From positions 1 through 9,855 of the forward strand of contig SCSV01000296.1 in assembly GCA_004297555.1 (NCBI GenBank): 9,855 bases of DNA, in the 5' to 3' direction. Positions 5,141-9,855 of this stretch are shown here, one piece after another. The position numbers and the translations under genes are program-made. The DNA comes from Salinibacterium sp. (GTDB taxonomy: Bacteria > Actinomycetota > Actinomycetes > Actinomycetales > Microbacteriaceae). Positions within the stretch are counted from its first letter, which is position 1, and each line of letters begins with the position of its first letter. The notes beneath the pieces were generated by a model. That model was not told the origin of the DNA, did not search any database, and saw nothing but the letters and a program-made list of their open reading frames with translations.

Positions 5141-6370
5141 ATGCCCTACCGTGCCCGCGCCACCTCTTGGTCGGGCCGAGACTGGGCAGCCCGCGACTGG
5201 CATGGCCCCTGGGCCGACGAGTGGGCGAAACTCCCGCCAGGATTCCGGATGCCCCGGCGCTCGCGACTCCTCATCCCCGTTGCCATCTCGTTGCTGGTGC
5301 AAGTGCCGGCCGCGCTGTTCTGGCTCGATCATGCTCGAGGGCCGGACCCTCGCATCCCTCTCGCTCTGCTCGCCCTCGCCCTGTTCGGGCCGCTCATGCT
5401 GCTCGCCGCCCGCCGGTTCCCGGGACCGGTGGTCGCGATCGTGTCGGCCGCGGCCTGCGCCGATTTTCTGCTGAGCGACCCGCACAACCCGGCCCCGCCG
5501 TACCTCGCGCTCGCGTTCGCGATCGGCAGCGCGGTTGTGCGTGGGGCCCGCGTGTGGGCGTGGGCCTCGGTTGGCGCGGGCTGGATCGCGACTGTCGCTA
5601 TCGGCCTGTCGATCGGCGTGCACTGGAGCCCGGGCCACATCGCGGCAACCGCCGCGGGGGTGCTGCTCGTGTTCGGCATCGCCGAGTCGATTCGTAGCCG
5701 GCGCGAGCACTTCGAGGAGCACCGACGGGCCTTCGCGCAGCGCAAACAGACCGAGGTGCAGGCCGAGCGCGTGCGCATCGCGCGCGAACTGCACGACGTG
5801 CTTGCCCATTCGCTCAGCCAGATCAACGTGCAGGCGGGCGTCGCGCTGCACCTCATCGAGTCCAAGCCGGACGCCGCCGCTGAGGCGCTCGCGAGCATCA
5901 AGGAGACCAGCAAGAGTGCGCTCGACGAGGTGCGCTCGGTGCTCGGCGTGCTGCGTGCGGACGGGGACCCGGATGCGCCGCTCGTTCCCGAGCCCGACCT
6001 CTCGCGCCTGCCCGGTCTGGTCGCATCCGTCACCGCGCAAGGCATTGAGGTGACTCTCGCGAACACCATCGAGGACGCCCCGCAGGCGGTGCAACTGGCG
6101 ATCTACCGCATCGTGCAGGAGTCGCTCACCAACGTGCTGCGGCATGCCAAAGCCACCAAGGCGACGGTCGAGGTACGCGAGGACGAGGCGCAGTACGTCG
6201 TGATGATAACCGACAACGGCGTCGGGCTCGACGGCACGAGCGACGACGGCCGCGGGCTGCTCGGCATGCGCGAGCGCGCGGAGCTGCTCGGCGGCAGCCT
6301 CGAAGTTCAGACCGGCAAGGGCCTCACCGTGACCGCCCGCATTCCGCGCAGAACCGGGGAGGCCCCATGA
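5141..6370 (+). CDS. Sensor histidine kinase, DesK/NarL-partner (HisKA_3) type
   Basis: This 409-residue membrane kinase phosphorylates the regulator encoded next to it. A Trp-rich cytoplasmic N-terminus (1-40) is followed by about five hydrophobic segments (roughly 43-61, 72-90, 95-112, 119-134 and 138-182, the last long enough for two). There is no large extracellular loop, so the signal is probably sensed within or at the membrane. The HisKA_3 dimerisation helix has ERVRIARELHDVLAHSL (209-225), with His218 the phosphorylation site. The ATPase domain has an N box with Glu327, Asn331 and His335 in VQESLTNVLRHA, a G1 box DNGVGLDG (358-365) and a G2 box GRGLLGMRER (370-379). All key residues are present. 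The gene's TGA overlaps the regulator's ATG as ATGA, so the two are translationally coupled. ATG 5141 is supported by TAGCAT 6 nt upstream. The signal cannot be read from the sequence. Confidence 0.93.
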   Translation: MPYRARATSWSGRDWAARDWHGPWADEWAKLPPGFRMPRRSRLLIPVAISLLVQVPAALFWLDHARGPDPRIPLALLALALFGPLMLLAARRFPGPVVAIVSAAACADFLLSDPHNPAPPYLALAFAIGSAVVRGARVWAWASVGAGWIATVAIGLSIGVHWSPGHIAATAAGVLLVFGIAESIRSRREHFEEHRRAFAQRKQTEVQAERVRIARELHDVLAHSLSQINVQAGVALHLIESKPDAAAEALASIKETSKSALDEVRSVLGVLRADGDPDAPLVPEPDLSRLPGLVASVTAQGIEVTLANTIEDAPQAVQLAIYRIVQESLTNVLRHAKATKATVEVREDEAQYVVMITDNGVGLDGTSDDGRGLLGMRERAELLGGSLEVQTGKGLTVTARIPRRTGEAP

Positions 6371-7032
6371 TCCGCGTCGTGATCGCTGACGACCAGCAGC
6401 TCATTCGCGCGGGCTTCCGTAGTCTGCTCGAGGCCGAGCCCGACGTCGAGGTGGTGGGGGAGGCCGGCACCGGGAGCGAAGCGCTGCGCGTCGTGACCGA
6501 GACTCGCCCCGATGTCGTGCTCATGGACATCCGGATGCCCGAAAGCGACGGTCTCTGGGCGACCGAGCAGATCGTGGCGAGACCCGAACTCGCGGGCACG
6601 CGCATCGTTATCGTGACGACCTTCGAGTTAGACGAGTACGTCGGCCGCGCGATCCGTGCCGGCGCAAGCGGGTTTCTCGTCAAAGATGCCGAGCCGGTCG
6701 AGTTCATCCGCGCGGTGCGAGTGGTCGCGGCGGGCGACGCACTGTTGAGCCCCGGAGTGACGAAGCGCTTGCTGGAACGCATCTCAGGCGAACTGCGCGA
6801 GACCCCGGATGCCGCCCAGCTCGCCGTCATCACTGACCGCGAGCGCGAGGTACTCGCCCTCGTCGGTCAGGGCCTCACGAACGAGGAGATCGGCCGAGCG
6901 CTGTTCCTCAGCCCGCTCACGGCGAAGACCCACGTCTCGCGCATCATGTCGAAGCTCGCCGCGCGCGACCGTGTGCAGCTCGTCGTGATCGCCTATGAGA
7001 CCGGGCTGGTCTCGGCGGGCCGCTCGGAGTAG
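6367..7032 (+). CDS. Response regulator, NarL/LuxR family
   Basis: This 221-residue DNA-binding regulator works with the upstream kinase. The receiver domain (1-118) keeps the acidic pair Asp8/Asp9, phospho-acceptor Asp54 (VLMDIRMPESDG), Thr84/Thr85 and Lys106 (FLVKDA). The LuxR-type helix-turn-helix spans about 154-212, with LTNEEIGRALFLSPLTAKTH as the DNA-contacting part. The start ATG 6367 lies inside the kinase stop codon (ATGA). The stop TAG is itself part of the first of three GGAGTAG repeats spaced 32 nt apart, so the regulator may bind just behind its own gene and upstream of the SHOCT gene. NarL-type regulators bind short inverted or direct heptamer-like sites, which fits; that it binds these sites is an inference. 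Confidence 0.94.
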   Translation: MIRVVIADDQQLIRAGFRSLLEAEPDVEVVGEAGTGSEALRVVTETRPDVVLMDIRMPESDGLWATEQIVARPELAGTRIVIVTTFELDEYVGRAIRAGASGFLVKDAEPVEFIRAVRVVAAGDALLSPGVTKRLLERISGELRETPDAAQLAVITDREREVLALVGQGLTNEEIGRALFLSPLTAKTHVSRIMSKLAARDRVQLVVIAYETGLVSAGRSE

Positions 7033-7096
7033 TCCGGGCAGACCGACTAGGCCCTCGGGAGTAGTCGGGATGCCCATCCGCGGGCATCCGGAGTAG
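7026..7096 (+). repeat. Three GGAGTAG direct repeats at an exact 32-nt period
   Basis: GGAGTAG begins at 7026, 7058 and 7090. The copies continue similarly: the first two as GGAGTAGTC, and the last two share ATGCC ten bases after the heptamer. The 32-nt period is about three helical turns, putting all copies on one face of the DNA. They span the end of the regulator gene and the gap before the SHOCT gene, whose start is about 100 bp beyond the last copy. Candidate operator array for the adjacent regulator. Confidence 0.55.
7068..7089 (+). terminator. 8-bp hairpin after the response regulator, possible weak terminator
   Basis: GGATGCCC (7068-7075) and GGGCATCC (7082-7089) are exact inverse complements with a 6-nt loop, 35 nt after the regulator stop and inside the second 32-nt repeat unit. 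No T-run follows. It could end the two-component transcript or be a protein site. The word GGATGCC is frequent in this window, which lowers its specific weight. Confidence 0.3.
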
Positions 7097-7192
7097 GCAG
7101 AATGCCACCTGCCAGCAGATTCGCGTCGGCGGCGTTGAGCGGAGGCTGATTGCAGTAGCCCCGCTCGAGGGCTGGAACCGATTGGAATCGCT

Positions 7193-7510
7193 GTGTTGCC
7201 ATTCATTGATCATCCCCCGCTCGATGGCGCCGCTCATCTCGGCTTCGGGCTGTTCTTCTTCATCCTCATTCCGCTGTTCTGGATCGCGATCATTGCGCTG
7301 TGCGCCTCGATTGGCCGCCGCCGCTGGATGCGACACGGCTGGGGCCCCGGGCACGCGTGGCACCACGCGCAGTGGGCCGGGGTCGGTCGCAGCGCGGAGA
7401 CCACGCTCGCCGAGCGATTCGCGCAGGGCGACATCGACGAGAAGGAGTACCGCGCACGCCTCGAAGTGCTACGCGCGAACAATCCCTTCAGGACACCTGA
7501 GAGCAAGTAG
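7193..7510 (+). CDS. Small SHOCT-domain membrane protein
   Basis: This 105-residue protein has a short N-terminus, one strongly hydrophobic span (about 17-40, FGLFFFILIPLFWIAIIAL), then a basic, His/Trp-rich stretch (42-62) and a C-terminal SHOCT domain (about 69-96: ETTLAERFAQGDIDEKEYRARLEVL). SHOCT domains are short helical units, often C-terminal in small membrane proteins and thought to mediate protein-protein contact; their molecular role is not settled. GTG 7193 is used, with TTG 7196 as an alternative; a weak GGAA (7184-7187) precedes. The gene follows the two-component pair by 160 bp, and that gap carries the GGAGTAG repeats, so it is a plausible target or feedback partner of the system. 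It converges on def with a 23-bp gap and no clear terminator. Confidence 0.8.
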   Translation: MLPFIDHPPLDGAAHLGFGLFFFILIPLFWIAIIALCASIGRRRWMRHGWGPGHAWHHAQWAGVGRSAETTLAERFAQGDIDEKEYRARLEVLRANNPFRTPESK

Positions 7511-7533
7511 CGCTGTGTGACTGTCCGGCGGAG

Positions 7534-8100
7534 TCAGCCTTCGAGGTCGTCTTCGCCGGGCATCCAGCTCAAGCCTTCGACGCCCCACTCGTTCTTGCGG
7601 ATCGCCTTCGCGGCCGCCTTGTATTGATCGTGCGCGAGCCGGTCGGCATACAGGATGCCGTCCAGGTGGTCGTACTCGTGCTGGAAGATTCGGGCCAACC
7701 ATCCCGAGGCCTTCACCTCGAAGCGCTTTCCCGAGAGGTCGAACGCGCGCAGGGTTGCGAGCTGGGCGCGGCGCAGCGGAAAGCGCTCGCCGGGGATCGA
7801 AAGGCAGCCCTCCGACTCCGCATCCTCATCGGGTTCGCCGATCGGGATCGGGCTCAGCCAGAGTTCGGGGTTGATCGCGGCGGCGCGCCAGGCGGTGCCG
7901 GCGTCATCCGTCCAGTCGTAGACGAACACGCGCAAGGGCACTCCGACTTGCGGGGCCGCGAGCCCGACGCCGGGTGCCTCCTTCATCGTGTCGAACATGT
8001 CGGCCACGAGAGTGCGTAGGGTGTCGTCGAATTCGGTCACCGGTAAGGCCGCCGAATGCAGCACCGGTTCGCCGGTGATTCGGATCGGGAGCACGGCCAT
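7534..8100 (-). CDS. def: Peptide deformylase
   Basis: Removes the formyl group from the N-terminal methionine of new proteins at the ribosome exit, before methionine aminopeptidase acts. The 188-residue protein has all three signature motifs: GVGLAAPQVG (44-53, with Gln51), EGCLSIPGE (97-105, with metal ligand Cys99) and QHEYDHLDG (140-148, with metal ligands His141 and His145 and catalytic Glu142). The metal is normally Fe(II). Length and motif spacing are normal. Start ATG 8100-8098 gives Met-Ala-Val-Leu-Pro-Ile, a typical deformylase N-terminus. There is no Shine-Dalgarno sequence, but TATTCT lies exactly 6 nt upstream, predicting a leaderless mRNA. No fmt gene (formyltransferase) is adjacent here. 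Confidence 0.96.
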   Translation of the reverse strand: MAVLPIRITGEPVLHSAALPVTEFDDTLRTLVADMFDTMKEAPGVGLAAPQVGVPLRVFVYDWTDDAGTAWRAAAINPELWLSPIPIGEPDEDAESEGCLSIPGERFPLRRAQLATLRAFDLSGKRFEVKASGWLARIFQHEYDHLDGILYADRLAHDQYKAAAKAIRKNEWGVEGLSWMPGEDDLEG

Positions 8101-8106
8101 TTAGAA

Positions 8107-8112
8107 AGAATA
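8107..8112 (-). promoter_or_regulatory. -10 element of def, predicting a leaderless mRNA
   Basis: Read leftward, TATTCT (8112-8107) is followed by 6 nt and ATG 8100. It lies in a 40-bp divergent gap shared with the transporter promoter, so the region 17 bp upstream overlaps that gene's -10 box. Confidence 0.55.
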
Positions 8113-8128
8113 TCGGGGTCGAAACCGG

Positions 8129-8134
8129 TAGATT
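8129..8134 (+). promoter_or_regulatory. -10 element of the transporter gene, predicting a leaderless mRNA
   Basis: TAGATT is followed by 6 nt and GTG 8141. The position expected for its -35 (about 8106-8111) lies on the -10 box of the divergent def promoter, and no -35 consensus is visible there. Confidence 0.55.
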
Positions 8135-8140
8135 CGACGG

Positions 8141-9097
8141 GTGCCACCCGACCTCAGCGATCTGACCGATCAGATCAGTCTGACCCCGGACCAGGCCTGG
8201 GGCATTCCCGTGGCGATAGTCGCGGCGATGTTCCTCTCGCTCGGTGCGCAGTACCAGCACCGCGGTGTCGGCGTCGTGGAGGAGCACCTCGGTAATGGGG
8301 AGAAGGCGGGCCTGAGCATCCGCCAGCTCCGCGCTCTGATGACGAGGCCATCCTGGGTCGTTGGCACGCTGCTTCTCGGACTCGCAATCGTGCTGCAACT
8401 GACGAGCTTGGGTCTCTCTCCGATTACTGTCGTGCAGCCGCTCGGCGCGGTCGCTCTTGTGATGACCGCGATCATGAACTCGCGCACGAGCAAGGTGCCG
8501 CTGGATCGGGTGTCGATTCGCGCGATCATCCTGTGTGTCACCGGGGTGGGCATCTTCGTTACTGTCGCGGCGATGGTGACCAAGTCAAACCCGATCACCA
8601 CGACGCAACTGAGCATTGTGCTCGCGATCCTCGCCGTGGTGCTTACCGTTTTCGCGGTGCTCTTTGCCCTCCTTCGCAAGCGCATCAAGCCCATTTTCTA
8701 CATCGTCGGCGCTGGCTTTCTCTTCGGTTTCGTCGCGACGCTCGCGAAGGTCATCATCGACCGGGTCAAGACGATCGTGATCGTGGAGTTTCACATCAGG
8801 GATGTCGAGTGGTTGCTCGTGCTGTGCTTCGTCGGCCTCATCCTCGCGGCGCTGCTCGGTACCTACTTCGTGCAGACCGCCTATGCCTCCGGCCCTCCCG
8901 ACCTCGTGGTTGCCGGTCTCACCGTGATCGACCCGCTCGTGGCGGTCTCGATCGGCATCGTCGTGCTGGGTGAGGCGGCGAATGCGCCGGGCTGGGCGGT
9001 GATCGCCTGGATCATTGCGGGCGCGATGGCCATCTTCGGAGTTCTCTCCTTGTCGCGGCATCACGCCGATACGACGGAGCGAGCCAGCGTAAGCTAG
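8141..9097 (+). CDS. Multi-spanning transporter of the DMT/NIPA-like type
   Basis: This 318-residue integral membrane protein has about nine hydrophobic segments, at roughly 21-36, 72-90, 95-112, 127-147, 156-177, 185-205, 223-243, 256-277 and 284-304. It has two similar-looking halves, each with a Pro-containing motif after a span (SPITVVQPLGAVAL at 93-106; PPDLVVAGLTVIDPLVAV at 252-269), which is the arrangement of drug/metabolite (EamA-like) and NIPA-like Mg2+ transporters. A soluble loop at 40-70 separates the first span from the rest. The substrate cannot be told from the sequence. GTG 8141 is chosen because TAGATT lies 6 nt upstream and no ribosome site exists. The N-terminal 20 residues are acidic and polar. 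It diverges from def; the two share a 40-bp promoter gap but no evident function. Confidence 0.82.
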   Translation: MPPDLSDLTDQISLTPDQAWGIPVAIVAAMFLSLGAQYQHRGVGVVEEHLGNGEKAGLSIRQLRALMTRPSWVVGTLLLGLAIVLQLTSLGLSPITVVQPLGAVALVMTAIMNSRTSKVPLDRVSIRAIILCVTGVGIFVTVAAMVTKSNPITTTQLSIVLAILAVVLTVFAVLFALLRKRIKPIFYIVGAGFLFGFVATLAKVIIDRVKTIVIVEFHIRDVEWLLVLCFVGLILAALLGTYFVQTAYASGPPDLVVAGLTVIDPLVAVSIGIVVLGEAANAPGWAVIAWIIAGAMAIFGVLSLSRHHADTTERASVS

Positions 9098-9173
9098 GGG
9101 CGATAACCCACTTTTGCTTGGCAGCGTAGCCGTGCACCCCCCACTCCGCCGCAAACGCAAGGAACCTATCACT

Positions 9174-9855
9174 GTGACCAACGGCATTCCGAGTTCACGT
9201 CATGACGACAAGCCGAGGCTGCGCGTTCTGATCGGTGCCGACATCTTCGCGCCGAACATCAACGGGGCGTCAAGTTTCATCTGCCGCCTGGCCGCTGGCT
9301 TGGTCGAACGCGGGCACGACGTGCACATCGCAGCACCAGCCACGAGTTGGAGCGCGATAGGCACTTTCACGGAAACTCACGAGGGCCAGCCGATGACGGT
9401 GCATCGCATCAACTCCTGGCGCTGGTACCCGCATCCGTGGTTGCGGTTTGTGCTGCCGTGGCGGGTCAAACAGAACAGCGCCAGGATTCTGGATGCCGTC
9501 AAGCCCGACGTTGTCCATTTTCAGTCGCACGTGGTGATCGGCCGGGGCATGACGATCGAGGCCGCTAAGCGGGGCATCCGCATTATTGGCACGAACCACA
9601 CGATGCCCGAGAACCTGCTCGAACACACGCTCTTGCCGAAGGCGATTTGGCCGTTCGCAGTGCGGTTGGCCTGGGCAGCGGCAGATCGCTCGTACCGCCG
9701 GGCGGAGCGGGTCACGACCCCGACGCGCAAGGCTGCCGAGTACCTCGAAGCGCATACATCGATTCGTGGGGTCATCCCGATTTCGTGCGGTATCGATGCG
9801 CACCACTACACGCCGAATTTCGCGCCGCGCACCGACAACCTCATCGTCTTTCTCG
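9174..9855 (+). CDS. Glycosyltransferase family 4, N-terminal part (cut by the window end)
   Basis: The frame is open from GTG 9174 to the right edge, giving 227 residues of a GT-B fold enzyme, that is the acceptor-binding N-terminal domain and the start of the linker. Features are a first strand and Gly-rich turn RVLIGADIFAPNINGASSF (17-35), then LAAGLVERGHDVHIAAP (39-55), PDVVHFQS (111-118), GTNHTMPENLL (139-149) and IPISCGIDAHHYTP (201-214), which resembles the IPNGVD..F.P segment where the donor domain begins. The HxMPE pattern recalls actinobacterial alpha-mannosyl or glucosyl transferases acting on lipid acceptors; acceptor and donor are uncertain, and the donor-binding motifs lie beyond the window. 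AAGGA (9159-9163) lies 10 nt before the start, a slightly long but usable spacing. The 76-bp gap before it shows no convincing promoter or terminator. Confidence 0.88.
   Translation, partial: MTNGIPSSRHDDKPRLRVLIGADIFAPNINGASSFICRLAAGLVERGHDVHIAAPATSWSAIGTFTETHEGQPMTVHRINSWRWYPHPWLRFVLPWRVKQNSARILDAVKPDVVHFQSHVVIGRGMTIEAAKRGIRIIGTNHTMPENLLEHTLLPKAIWPFAVRLAWAAADRSYRRAERVTTPTRKAAEYLEAHTSIRGVIPISCGIDAHHYTPNFAPRTDNLIVFL

Noticed and set aside
4966..5697. 243-codon rightward frame starting inside the tRNA
   Set aside because: It begins within tRNA-Asn, runs through the terminator and overlaps the histidine kinase in another frame. The translation is Arg/Pro-rich with no domain.
7193..7510. Leaderless start for the SHOCT gene like the other five
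   Set aside because: The bases before GTG 7193 read ATTGGA-N6, which does not fit TANNNT; a weak GGAA ribosome site is the better explanation.
9098..9173. Promoter for the glycosyltransferase gene
   Set aside because: Possible -35-like words (TTGCTT, TTGGCA) have no -10 partner at proper spacing, and the TANNNT-N6-start pattern is absent here.

Overview
The window is high-GC DNA with actinobacterial character, probably from the family Microbacteriaceae. Three things suggest this. The proteins closely match actinobacterial versions of DnaG, peptide deformylase and NarL/DesK-type signalling proteins. Several genes appear to be transcribed without a leader, as is common in Actinomycetota. The word GGATGCC/GGCATCC is strikingly frequent. 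The assignment is an inference from recall, not from a search.

Layout. (1) Positions 1-381 hold the 3' end of a small membrane-protein gene, read rightward. (2) Positions 403-1991 hold a leftward three-gene group: a secreted or anchored protein with a histidine-rich tail, an ECF sigma factor, and a single-pass membrane protein that starts inside the sigma stop codon (ATGA) and is probably its anti-sigma factor. A perfect 11-bp hairpin separates the first gene from the sigma gene. (3) dnaG (2159-4036) is followed after 18 bp by a lone OppD/DppD-like ABC ATPase (4055-4894) that lacks two residues normally needed for ATP hydrolysis. (4) tRNA-Asn(GUU) at 4951-5023 is followed by a textbook intrinsic terminator. 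(5) A DesK/NarL-type two-component pair (5141-7032, overlapping start/stop) is followed by a small SHOCT-domain membrane protein (7193-7510). (6) Peptide deformylase (leftward, 7534-8100) diverges across only 40 bp from a multi-spanning DMT/NIPA-like transporter (8141-9097). (7) A family 4 glycosyltransferase starts at 9174 and runs off the right edge.

Most genes are ordinary chromosomal housekeeping or signalling genes; I see no mobile element, CRISPR array or phage gene. Four patterns go beyond routine annotation. First, five starts (dnaG, ABC ATPase, histidine kinase, def, transporter) share exactly TANNNT + 6 nt + ATG/GTG, which predicts leaderless mRNAs. Second, the heptamer GGAGTAG forms an inverted pair before the kinase gene and three direct copies at an exact 32-nt period after the regulator, which makes it a candidate operator for that regulator. 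Third, the ABC ATPase has Asp for the catalytic Glu and Ala for the H-loop His. Fourth, the ECF sigma group may link a histidine-rich exported protein to envelope or metal sensing. None of these amounts to a demonstrated new system; the GGAGTAG circuit and the degenerate ATPase are the best leads.
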